Source of the DNA: Spirochaetota bacterium
GTDB taxonomy: Bacteria; Spirochaetota; Spirochaetia; Treponematales; UBA12059
DNA length: 64,000 bases
Direction: 5' to 3'
Assembly: GCA_026398615.1 (NCBI GenBank)
Contig: JAPLSN010000014.1
Location: 62,001-126,000, forward strand
The position numbers and the translations under genes are program-made. Shown one piece after another: positions 49,071-56,549 of this stretch. The notes under the pieces were generated by a model that was not told where the DNA came from, made no database searches, and saw nothing but the letters and a program-made list of their open reading frames with translations. The stretch's first letter is position 1. Each line of letters begins with the position of its first letter.

Positions 49071-49631
49071 ATGCTCCGGCACGCCATCGATTTCCTGAAA
49101 AAGCGGGCTCGGCTTCCGCTGCTCATCCCCTGCATCCTCGCGTTCGCGGCGCTGGCCGTCCTCATCGGCGGGAAACCCTTCGGACTGGCCGCGCTCAGGG
49201 GAAAAACCGGCGGCATCGGCATCCTCGACATGGAATTGCTCTACACGCCCACGCAAGGGTATACGCAGCTCGAAGCCCTCGGGCCCGGGGGAAGGGCATT
49301 CTACAGGAATTCGATACAGCTCCTGGACTTGTTCTATCCAGTGGCGTACGGCCTGACGCTCAGCCTGGCCATCGCCGAGCTGCTCAGGGAAGACGGCAGG
49401 TGGATGGCCGATGCCGCGATCCTGGTACCCCTGGCCACGTGGGCTTTCGACTGGATGGAAAACATCGCCATCTTCACCGCGCTCACGGCATGGCCGGCAC
49501 GCATCGACGCGCTGCTCGCGCTGTCGAGCGCGGCCGGAATGCTCAAGTGGGCAGGGTTGACGATGTCCCTGGCGGCCCTCGCCGCAGCTTGCGTCGTCCG
49601 GGTCCTGGCACTGGTGAAAAAGGCGGCTTGA
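49071..49631 (+). CDS. four-helix membrane protein, unknown
   Basis: A 186-residue integral membrane protein with four predicted helices (about 15-35, 88-104, 115-140, 150-175) and an extracytoplasmic loop (about 40-85) rich in Gly and Tyr. The segment AFDWMENIAIFTAL is distinctive. The ATG is preceded by AGGAGGAGG. Family not recognised. Confidence 0.78.
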   Translation: MLRHAIDFLKKRARLPLLIPCILAFAALAVLIGGKPFGLAALRGKTGGIGILDMELLYTPTQGYTQLEALGPGGRAFYRNSIQLLDLFYPVAYGLTLSLAIAELLREDGRWMADAAILVPLATWAFDWMENIAIFTALTAWPARIDALLALSSAAGMLKWAGLTMSLAALAAACVVRVLALVKKAA

Positions 49632-49650
49632 ACGGGGCCAGCCCGGCGGA

Positions 49651-51003
49651 TCACTCCAGGAAAGCGCCGACCTCGCCGAGGGAATCGGCCTTCGTACCGA
49701 AGAACTGGCCGAGCGGGGAATCGCCCGCGGCGTACTTGAAGAGGTACAGGGCGCGCCTGACGTAGGAGAGGGCCGAAGCCATCGAGTCTGCCTCGGCCGT
49801 GAATGACGAGAAAAAGGCGTCCGTAGCCCTCCCGTCCTTGAGGCTGCCCTTGCCGATCCCGCGCGCGTGCCAGCCCGCGAGCTCGACGAGGCGGAAATAC
49901 GGACGCTCGACGGCGGCGAGCGCCTTGAGGCACTCGAAGAGCACCCCGCCCACCTGCTTCTTCTCGGTGGTCCAGTCGGTCAGCCGGGGTTCGTAACCCG
50001 AAGCTTTCTTTCCCTCCCAGGTCCGCAGCACGGCGTCGAAAGCCCTCAGTCTGGCCAGTGAGGCGTTCAACGCGGGTTTACCCTCCGCGTAGCGCTCGGC
50101 GTAGCCTGAGATCACGAACAGGGCGCGCTTTTCAAAGGCGGAGGTGTTGTCGCCGACCCACCCGGTCCGATAGCCGCCGAGGCTCTCGACGGCTATCGCG
50201 ACGGCCGTCACGCCTGAGTCGAGCTTTTCGACCGCCGTGCCCGGCTGCGCATACGCCTTCGCCCCGTCGGACGAGACGCATTCCACTTTGCCCTCGGCGC
50301 ACGACACGAGCATGGAACCGTCGGGGAGGGTGTTCACGATGAAGACCGTGCCCCGGACGCCGAGGGCGGCGCCGTCGGCGTTCACCTTGAAGGAACCGCC
50401 GGAAAGCTTGTCCACCTTGAGCGCGACCGAACCGGCGAGCAGTTGCAGGACCGTTTCGCGGCTGCCGGAATCCAGGGCGGCCGTTTCGTAATAGAACGCC
50501 GTGTTCTCGGAAAGCTTGATCGCCGCACCGCCCGCGAAACCGGCGGCCAGGTCGATTTCCGCCTTGCCGCCCGGACCCGTGGCGATCACGTCGAGGTTTT
50601 CCACGACTGAACCGATATCGCCCGAGAAAATCGTGCCGCCCCGGTGGATCTTTACGGTGCCCTCGGCGTACACGATCTCGCCGATCTTCCGGGGAGTCCT
50701 GGCGGGAGCTGCCCCGGCGGGCGACGCGGGGGCGGCAGATCCGGCAGGCGTTTCGACGGCGGAACCGGGAACCGCCGTGGCCGTTGCGGGTGCCGTCGTG
50801 GCGGGAGCGCTGGCGCCCTCTGTCGAAGTTCCGACGGCTGGCTGGACACCGGTCGTTGGTGCGTCGGTCGGGGCGCCCGTACCGGGGCCGGGAGATACGG
50901 CCGGGGCGGCCGCCGTGCCGGTCGCGGATCTTCCCCCGCAGGACGAGAGGAGGATCAACGCGATGGCGATGATCGCCATGGGCGCGAAGGTTCCGAATTT
51001 CAT
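49651..51003 (-). CDS. FecR-domain lipoprotein
   Basis: A 450-residue lipoprotein (lipobox cysteine in LILLSSC). A long Pro/Ala/Thr-rich linker (about 25-105) leads to a FecR-type domain (about 110-260): GEIVYAEGTVKIHRGG, AAIKLSENTAFYY, and LGVRGTVFIV, the hallmark VRGT strand. The C-terminal 190 residues are helical. FecR domains occur in sigma-regulators and in many surface lipoproteins; no sigma factor gene is adjacent, so a structural role is more likely. The ATG at 51003 follows a promoter by about 60 bases. Confidence 0.85.
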   Translation of the reverse strand: MKFGTFAPMAIIAIALILLSSCGGRSATGTAAAPAVSPGPGTGAPTDAPTTGVQPAVGTSTEGASAPATTAPATATAVPGSAVETPAGSAAPASPAGAAPARTPRKIGEIVYAEGTVKIHRGGTIFSGDIGSVVENLDVIATGPGGKAEIDLAAGFAGGAAIKLSENTAFYYETAALDSGSRETVLQLLAGSVALKVDKLSGGSFKVNADGAALGVRGTVFIVNTLPDGSMLVSCAEGKVECVSSDGAKAYAQPGTAVEKLDSGVTAVAIAVESLGGYRTGWVGDNTSAFEKRALFVISGYAERYAEGKPALNASLARLRAFDAVLRTWEGKKASGYEPRLTDWTTEKKQVGGVLFECLKALAAVERPYFRLVELAGWHARGIGKGSLKDGRATDAFFSSFTAEADSMASALSYVRRALYLFKYAAGDSPLGQFFGTKADSLGEVGAFLE

Positions 51004-51072
51004 GGAAAGCCCCCGAGTGAACGCTTTGTGCGGGGCAAACCGCCGGGAAACAGGCAGCCTGGCCACTTCAAG

Positions 51073-51101
51073 ACCATACCACATTCACGATCCGGCTCCA
51101 A
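51073..51101 (-). promoter_or_regulatory. sigma-70 promoter of the FecR-domain lipoprotein
   Basis: TTGGAG (51096-51101), a 17-bp spacer and TATGGT (51073-51078) on the minus strand. Confidence 0.6.
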
Positions 51102-51108
51102 TGACGAT

Positions 51109-51145
51109 AGCTCTGTCCCTCAGCTCTGTCCCCGGCTCTGTCCCC
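51109..51145 (+). repeat. three copies of GCTCTGTCCC
   Basis: AGCTCTGTCCC-type 11-mers at 51109-51119 and 51122-51132 and a GGCTCTGTCCC variant at 51134-51144. The same motif occurs twice beside the REP-associated transposase gene (59436-59446, 59478-59488). Confidence 0.75.
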
Positions 51146-51161
51146 GGGAATGGATTCTCGG

Positions 51162-51190
51162 TTGTCCACTTTCCGGTAAGGCGTTACAAT
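51162..51190 (+). promoter_or_regulatory. sigma-70 promoter of the M24 peptidase gene
   Basis: TTGTCC (51162-51167), a 17-bp spacer and TACAAT (51185-51190); leader about 26 bases with GGAGGAA before the ATG. Confidence 0.8.
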
Positions 51191-51222
51191 AGGCGCTCGA
51201 CCGACGCACATCCGGAGGAATC

Positions 51223-52341
51223 ATGGACAGTTACGCATCGCGCCGGGCCCGACTCGCCTCGTGGCTCAAGGACAAGGGCATTTCCGCGGCATTGCTCGAG
51301 GATACCGAAGGCCGGCGCGATCCGTCGGTTCGCTACCTGTCCGGGCAACCGGGTGACGCGCTCCTCGTCGTGTTCGACGACGGAAGGAGCGTACTGGTGC
51401 CCTGGGACGCGAACATGGCCGCCGCTTACGCCCATGTCGACCAGACCATCCCCTACGCCGATTTCGCCCGATCCCCCGTGAAAGCTTTCGCCGGCGTGCT
51501 CGAACGCTGCGGAATCAAGCCCGGCGCCGCGGTCGAATTGCCCGACGTGACACCCTATCCGTCCTATATACGCTACGTGGAAGCTCTCGAAGCGTACGAC
51601 CCGGTCTGCCGAGAGGACGGCGTCGGCGAATTCATCCTGGGGATGCGGGCCGTCAAGGACAACGCGGAAATCGGCATCTACCGCAGGGCCGCGGCTCTTA
51701 CCGACGCCCTCATGGACGAGATCGAGCACGCGGTCGTCAAGGGCTCGGTGGCCACCGAGCTCGACATTGCGTTGTTCATCGAGCGTGAACTCCGCGCCCG
51801 CGGCGGCGAGCGCTCCGGCTTCGACACCATCGCCGCGGGACCCGCCCGCAGCTTCGGCATCCACGCCTTCCCCTCGTACACGTCTGGCGCCTTCGGGACC
51901 GAGGGCATGTCCATCCTGGATTTCGGCATCGTCGTGGACGGCTACACGACCGACGTCACCATGAGCTTCGTCCGCGGGTCCACGGCGGGCAAGCGCTCCC
52001 GCATGATCGAGCTCGTGAAGCGGGTGTACGACGAAACCGTCGCGCTCTGCGCACCCGGGCGGCCGACGATGGAAATAGCGAGACGGGCAGACGACATCTT
52101 CGCCGAAGCCGGCTTCACGATGCCCCACGCCCTCGGCCACGGCATCGGCATGGAAGCCCACGAAGCACCCGCGGTTCGCAATCGGGAAGACAACGCGTGG
52201 AAGCTCGCCCCCGGGCACATCGTCACGATCGAACCCGGGCTCTACGACCCTGAGGCCGGCGGAATACGACTCGAAAACGACATCCTCGTGACGGAAAAAG
52301 GCGGCGAAACGATCACGCATTCGCGGATCGTCATGCTCTGA
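51223..52341 (+). CDS. M24 family Xaa-Pro dipeptidase/aminopeptidase
   Basis: A 372-residue protein with a creatinase-like N-terminal domain and an M24 pita-bread domain. Metal ligands are visible: Asp in ILDFGIVVDGY, Asp in TTDVTM, His in ALGHGIG, Glu in TIEPGLY and Glu in IRLENDIL. The family removes N-terminal residues before proline, or hydrolyses Xaa-Pro dipeptides. Strong promoter and ribosome site. Convergent with ada. Confidence 0.94.
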   Translation: MDSYASRRARLASWLKDKGISAALLEDTEGRRDPSVRYLSGQPGDALLVVFDDGRSVLVPWDANMAAAYAHVDQTIPYADFARSPVKAFAGVLERCGIKPGAAVELPDVTPYPSYIRYVEALEAYDPVCREDGVGEFILGMRAVKDNAEIGIYRRAAALTDALMDEIEHAVVKGSVATELDIALFIERELRARGGERSGFDTIAAGPARSFGIHAFPSYTSGAFGTEGMSILDFGIVVDGYTTDVTMSFVRGSTAGKRSRMIELVKRVYDETVALCAPGRPTMEIARRADDIFAEAGFTMPHALGHGIGMEAHEAPAVRNREDNAWKLAPGHIVTIEPGLYDPEAGGIRLENDILVTEKGGETITHSRIVML

Positions 52342-52357
52342 CCCCGGCGCTCCCCGT

Positions 52358-53407
52358 TCAGCGGAACAGCCTTTCTCCTCCTTCGAGTTCGAGGAGGGCA
52401 CGCTTGCGCGGCAGTCCTCCGCCGTACCCGGTCAGGGAACCGTCGGCGCCGATGACGCGGTGGCAGGGCACGACGATGGAAACCCGATTCTGACCGTTTG
52501 CCCCGGCCACGGCCCTGACGGCCCCGGGCCTGCCGATGGCGGCGGCCTGGTCCCGGTAACTCCGCGTCTGTCCGTAGGGAATTCCCAGCAGAACCGTCCA
52601 GACCGCCTTCTGGAACTCCGATCCCGGCAGGTCGAGGGGCAGGTCGAATCCGCGTCGTTCGCCGCGGAAATATTCGAGCAGCTGCGTTTCCGTCAAACCG
52701 TGGAGTATCGTTTTCCCGGGGGCCGACGGCACGCGTAGCAGACGCTCGAGATCCTGGATCTCCCGTTCGAGCCCCCTGCGGTCGGCGAATTCGAGGAGAC
52801 AGAGCTTGCCCCCGACATCTCCCGCGACCATGGCGCCGAGCGGTGTGGCGATTCTCGAAATCCAGATGGAACCGCTCCTGGACGCATCAGACGGGCTCCT
52901 GCCGGTCGCCGCGCGCGCAGCGTCGCCGAAACCGCTCAGAGAGTCGTATCCCGCCCCGAACGCGGCATCGGTCACCGTCGACCCGCACCCGATCGCGTCG
53001 AATGCCGTCGCGAGCCTCGCCGAGCGCGCGAATCCCTGGTATGTCATCCCGTACCTCCGTTTGAACCAGCGGCGCACCGCGGCGGGATCCAGCCCTGCCG
53101 CGCGAAGATCCCCGTCCCGGAGCCGTTCCCCGTTCCCGCGCACCAGGGGACGGTACGCTTCGGGGATGTCCCCGGGGCCTTCGAGCGGGGCGCAGATCTT
53201 GCAGGGCCGGAAGCCTGAATCCACGGCTTCCTTCGATGTGTGGAAATACCGGACGTTTTCGCGGCGGGGTTTTCGCGCCGTGCAGACCGGTCGGCAAAAA
53301 ATTCCCGTCGTGACGATGCCGAAATATACCGTTCCATCATAGCGCGAATCGCGGCCGAGCAGGGCTTCGTACCATTCGTCCTCTTCGCGGTCCTTCACGT
53401 CGTCCAT
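52358..53407 (-). CDS. ada: Ada-type methylated-DNA repair protein and regulator
   Basis: A 349-residue protein with the full Ada layout: N-terminal zinc domain (FCRPVC and PCKICAP, four cysteines, one accepting methyl from phosphotriesters), an AraC-type helix-turn-helix region (about 100-170), and the C-terminal O6-methylguanine methyltransferase with the active-site PCHRV and the GYGGGLPRK tail. After methylation it activates alkylation-repair genes. It lies directly downstream of tag, the classical partner. The ATG has GGAGGA nearby. Confidence 0.95.
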   Translation of the reverse strand: MDDVKDREEDEWYEALLGRDSRYDGTVYFGIVTTGIFCRPVCTARKPRRENVRYFHTSKEAVDSGFRPCKICAPLEGPGDIPEAYRPLVRGNGERLRDGDLRAAGLDPAAVRRWFKRRYGMTYQGFARSARLATAFDAIGCGSTVTDAAFGAGYDSLSGFGDAARAATGRSPSDASRSGSIWISRIATPLGAMVAGDVGGKLCLLEFADRRGLEREIQDLERLLRVPSAPGKTILHGLTETQLLEYFRGERRGFDLPLDLPGSEFQKAVWTVLLGIPYGQTRSYRDQAAAIGRPGAVRAVAGANGQNRVSIVVPCHRVIGADGSLTGYGGGLPRKRALLELEGGERLFR

Positions 53408-53486
53408 GCACGTATCCTCCGGCTACAAGGTACACACGCGCGGCGACGACGCGCAACCGGAAACCGGACGACTATTTCCCTGTCTG

Positions 53487-54047
53487 TCAGACGAGACGGG
53501 GGTACCGAGGGCAGGAAACGAGGTGGTCGTTGACGATACCGATGGCCTGGAAATGCGCGTAGATGGTCACGCTCCCGACGAAGGCGAAACCGCGTTTCTT
53601 CATGTCGGCAGCGGCGCGGTCCGACAGCTCCGTCCTGGCGGGGATTTCGGCCATGGTCGTCCGGCGGTTCACGACGGGTTTACCGCCCGTGAACGACCAC
53701 ACGTATGAATCGAAGGAACCAAACTCCTTCCGGACGAACCCGAAGGCTATCGCGTTCTTCACCGCGCCCTCGATCTTGCGCCGGTTATGGACGATCCCCG
53801 GTTCGGACATGAGGACATCGACGCGCGCCTGATCGTAGCGGGCCACCTTCTTCCAGTCGAAACCGTCGAACGCTCGGCGGTAATCCTCCCGTCGCGAGAG
53901 GATGAGGCGCCATGACAGCCCCGCCTGCATGGTTTCCAAGAGGAGGAATTCGAAATGCCTGCGTTCGTCGTGGACGGGGGTTCCCCATTCCTCGTCGTGG
54001 TAGCGCTCGTAGAGCGGATCTCCGTCGGCCCATGGGCAACGTTCCAT
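53487..54047 (-). CDS. tag: DNA-3-methyladenine glycosylase I
   Basis: A 186-residue Tag glycosylase with the N-terminal signature MERCPW, YHDEEWGTP, and the C-terminal NDHLVSCPR that completes the zinc site (C4, H17, H175, C179). It removes 3-methyladenine. Eighteen bases after the SpoIIE-phosphatase gene and 79 before ada, on the same strand. Confidence 0.96.
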   Translation of the reverse strand: MERCPWADGDPLYERYHDEEWGTPVHDERRHFEFLLLETMQAGLSWRLILSRREDYRRAFDGFDWKKVARYDQARVDVLMSEPGIVHNRRKIEGAVKNAIAFGFVRKEFGSFDSYVWSFTGGKPVVNRRTTMAEIPARTELSDRAAADMKKRGFAFVGSVTIYAHFQAIGIVNDHLVSCPRYPRLV

Positions 54048-54065
54048 CGAAGGATTCGTTCCGTT

Positions 54066-55715
54066 CTAGCCGGAGGCCAGTGCCGCGCCGAAGGAGAATT
54101 CGAGGACGGAGACGTCGTCGTCGAACCTGGTCTTGCCGCAATGCTTCTTCACGGCAGAGGCGAGCTGGTCGAGCGTGGATGTGCCGCGCCTGATCGTGGC
54201 ATCCAGCCCCGAGAGGATGCCGAGGAAATCCTCCCACGACAGGACCGGGCCTTGCGCCGTCTTGACCTCGTAAATGCCGTCCGAAAATATGTACAGGTTG
54301 GAGCCTGGCTCGACAATCAGCGATTCCGCGTGGAATACCGCCTCCGGGTCGACGCCGACCACCATGCCGCCCGTCGACAGCTCCGTGCGCGACCCGTCCG
54401 GGCCGATCAGCACCGCGGGCGGGCTGCCGGCGCTGGCATACATGAGCTTCCGGCTCGAAAGATCATAGCAGCCGTACCACGCCGCGAAATAGAGGTTGTT
54501 CTGCTCCTCCATCCTGAAGGCCGCGTTGAGTCCGGCGAGCACGGACGAGGGATCCTCGAAATCAGCGCCATGGAGGGACTGGGATTTCAGGATGTTCATG
54601 AGCGTCACCGAGACGAGCGCCGCCTCGATGCCGTGCCCGCTGACGTCGATGAGGTAGAAGAGGATCCTGCCGTCGGACGCCTCGTGGTACCCGAATATGT
54701 CGCCGCCGAGACTGAGTGAGGGCACGAAGATCCAGTCAGGCCTCACGTATCCCATGGGCGCCTTCCTCGGCAAAAGCGAGCGCACGTAGTCAGCAGCTTC
54801 CCGCAGTTCCGACGCGAGGGCTTTCTGGGAATCCATCATGGCCCTGAGCGAACGCTCGTCACGCATCCGCAGCGCTTTTTTCTCGAGGCATGACTCGATG
54901 CGTGCCCTGAGGATGATCGGATCGAACTCGCGCGGCATGTAATCCTCGGCCCCGAGACGGATGCAGCGCGCTATCCCGGCGTTGTCCATGAGGGACGAGA
55001 TGACGATCACGAAGACGCTCCCGAGCCGCTCGTCGCCGTTGATGCGCTCGAGGAGCTGGAATCCGTTCATCTTCGGCATCATGACGTCGAGGATGACGAT
55101 ATCGAACGGCGCGAGTTTCATGATCGCCAACGCGTCCTCGCCGTTCTCGGCGATGCACACCACGTGCCCCATCCGCTCGATCCGCCGCCTGAGGATGTCC
55201 CGATTGACGGCATCGTCGTCGACGATCAGGACGCGCCCGATGTATTCGGACTTTCGCTCGACCGCCTCGTCCCTGGAATATGGGTATTCGGAAACCTGCT
55301 CGACGGGGGCTGACGTGGCGTCGGTACCGGGACGTTCCTCGACCAGGCCGAGTATCGCGTTGGCGGCTTCGAGCATGTGGGTGATGTCCGAAAGGGCCGA
55401 TTCGGATCGGCGCTCCGCGGCCGCATGCTTGGCTGCCTGCAGCGCGGAGACGATTTCGTAGAGCAGGCTGAAGATGGTTACCCTGTCGGCTTCCTCGATC
55501 TCGGCGGTCGAGACGAATTCCTCGCCTTCGACCTTCCCGAAGTACCGGAAGAGCGGGGTGTTGATCTGCATTACCGCGGAGTGTACCTGCTCGCAGAGTC
55601 CTGACAGCAGCGAATCGTCGTGCTGGTCCTGGGCGAGGAGATCGGAATATCCGGAAAGGTGGTTCAGGAAAGTTCCGATGTCGTGTCGCAGGCGGACGAG
55701 GGTATCATGGCCCAT
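54066..55715 (-). CDS. response regulator with SpoIIE-type phosphatase
   Basis: A 549-residue protein. The first 120 residues are helical and begin RLRHDIGTFLNHLSGYSDLL, resembling a histidine-kinase dimerisation helix (H11). A receiver domain follows (about 162-275; phospho-Asp D210 in VILDVMMP, acidic pocket DDD at 166-168), then a coiled linker and a PP2C/SpoIIE phosphatase domain (about 320-545; LIDVSGHGIEAAL and DDDVSVLEF carry metal-binding Asp). Such proteins dephosphorylate STAS antagonists in partner switching, so the STAS protein at 26412 is a candidate target. The start is 9 bases after the stop of the 44-residue gene, without an obvious ribosome site. Confidence 0.92.
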   Translation of the reverse strand: MGHDTLVRLRHDIGTFLNHLSGYSDLLAQDQHDDSLLSGLCEQVHSAVMQINTPLFRYFGKVEGEEFVSTAEIEEADRVTIFSLLYEIVSALQAAKHAAAERRSESALSDITHMLEAANAILGLVEERPGTDATSAPVEQVSEYPYSRDEAVERKSEYIGRVLIVDDDAVNRDILRRRIERMGHVVCIAENGEDALAIMKLAPFDIVILDVMMPKMNGFQLLERINGDERLGSVFVIVISSLMDNAGIARCIRLGAEDYMPREFDPIILRARIESCLEKKALRMRDERSLRAMMDSQKALASELREAADYVRSLLPRKAPMGYVRPDWIFVPSLSLGGDIFGYHEASDGRILFYLIDVSGHGIEAALVSVTLMNILKSQSLHGADFEDPSSVLAGLNAAFRMEEQNNLYFAAWYGCYDLSSRKLMYASAGSPPAVLIGPDGSRTELSTGGMVVGVDPEAVFHAESLIVEPGSNLYIFSDGIYEVKTAQGPVLSWEDFLGILSGLDATIRRGTSTLDQLASAVKKHCGKTRFDDDVSVLEFSFGAALASG

Positions 55716-55724
55716 GGGACGTAC

Positions 55725-55859
55725 TCAGGACTTTTCCGCGTGCTCTTCGGCGTACTTCCGGAATTCCTCTTCGGACATCTTGTCGGAGTATATCGGGTAC
55801 AGCGCCTCAACGAGTTCCTCTATGGTGGGAAATTTCGCGCCGTCGAGCTTGTATGCCAT
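55725..55859 (-). CDS. 44-residue acidic protein upstream of the SpoIIE-type phosphatase
   Basis: A short gene with an ATG 7 bases after GAGG, a normal codon pattern and a stop 9 bases before the phosphatase start. The protein opens MAYKLDGAKFPTIEELVEAL and is predicted to form two helices, with a Lys/Glu-rich end (KMSEEEFRKYAEEHAEKS). The spacing implies that its translation drives that of the phosphatase. It could be a small regulator of the phosphatase; family unknown. Confidence 0.75.
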   Translation of the reverse strand: MAYKLDGAKFPTIEELVEALYPIYSDKMSEEEFRKYAEEHAEKS

Positions 55860-55875
55860 GATTTATCCTCGCGCG

Positions 55876-55942
55876 GCCGGAATTATCTCTCCGGCTTTCC
55901 ATCGGACGGCGGGATCGCCAGGAAAGGCGAAGCCTGCCGTCT
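55876..55942 (-). promoter_or_regulatory. structured leader of the 44-residue gene
   Basis: The predicted 84-base leader (from about 55943) is mostly two stems: GACGGC with GCCGTC (55937-55942 with 55905-55910), holding an inner 4-bp stem, and GCCGGA with TCCGGC (55890-55895 with 55876-55881). It may be a regulatory RNA; no known riboswitch class is recognised. Confidence 0.4.
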
Positions 55943-55949
55943 ATGGACA

Positions 55950-55978
55950 GTATACTCGACATTTCACCAAAAATAAAG
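55950..55978 (-). promoter_or_regulatory. promoter of the 44-residue gene/SpoIIE/tag/ada unit
   Basis: A strong -10 TATACT (55950-55955) has a modest -35 TTTATT (55973-55978) with 17-bp spacing on the minus strand. Confidence 0.6.
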
Positions 55979-56021
55979 CGCAGTTTGCCCTGCTTCCGGG
56001 GTCCTTTCCGGCCGGTCGAGA

Positions 56022-56050
56022 TTGCGAAATTCGGCTGGAATAGGTATACT
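56022..56050 (+). promoter_or_regulatory. sigma-70 promoter of the polyferredoxin-AOR operon
   Basis: TTGCGA (56022-56027), a 17-bp spacer and TATACT (56045-56050); predicted start about 56057. Confidence 0.85.
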
Positions 56051-56144
56051 ACGATCCCTGTTTCCGGTCGCCCCGAACGTGGCTCCCCGCGCGAACGGCG
56101 ATGCCATCCGGCGTTTCCCTGACAAAAGGAGGATGAGTACCGCC

Positions 56145-56549
56145 GTGATCAAATACCTGAAGACCATCGACGACAAGTGCGTCGGGTGCATGACCTGCAC
56201 AGCGGTCTGCTCGAAGCTCTACTTCAAGCAGGAAAACCCCGCGCGATCCGCCATCCAGGTCAACGACCTCGGCAAGGGCGCCTTCCACCTCGTCGCATGC
56301 GACCAGGAATGCCGGCTCTGCGTGCAGGAATGCCCGGTGCAGGCCGTCACCGTCACCAAGGGCGGCTTCGTCCGCGTGGACAAGAATGCATGCGTCGGTT
56401 GCCTGGCCTGCGTGGCCGTGTGCCCGATCGGCGCCATGCGCTACTACCCCGGCGAAAAGGCCCCCTTCAAGTGCGTCGCCTGCGGCGCCTGCGCGAAGGA
56501 ATGCCCCAAGCAGGCCCTCGAGATCACGCAGAAGGAGGAGCGCGCATGA
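56145..56549 (+). CDS. polyferredoxin with four [4Fe-4S] sites
   Basis: A 134-residue iron-sulfur protein whose sixteen cysteines fall into four clusters: CVGCMTCTAVC, CDQECRLCVQEC, CVGCLACVAVC and CVACGACAKEC. It resembles AorA, the electron-transfer subunit of bacterial tungsten aldehyde oxidoreductases. The start is uncertain: a GTG at 56145 lies 12 bases after AGGAGG, while an in-frame ATG at 56133 touches the ribosome site and is too close. Its stop overlaps the AOR start (ATGA), so the two are coupled. Confidence 0.9.
   Translation: MIKYLKTIDDKCVGCMTCTAVCSKLYFKQENPARSAIQVNDLGKGAFHLVACDQECRLCVQECPVQAVTVTKGGFVRVDKNACVGCLACVAVCPIGAMRYYPGEKAPFKCVACGACAKECPKQALEITQKEERA

Noticed and set aside
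53408-53486. Separate promoter for ada (TTGCGC, 18 bp, TACCTT)
   Set aside because: The hexamers are weak and in GC-rich sequence; not convincing beside the clear promoters elsewhere.
55876-55942. c-di-GMP (GEMM) riboswitch in the leader of the 44-residue gene
   Set aside because: Two stems are present but the conserved GEMM core bases are not.
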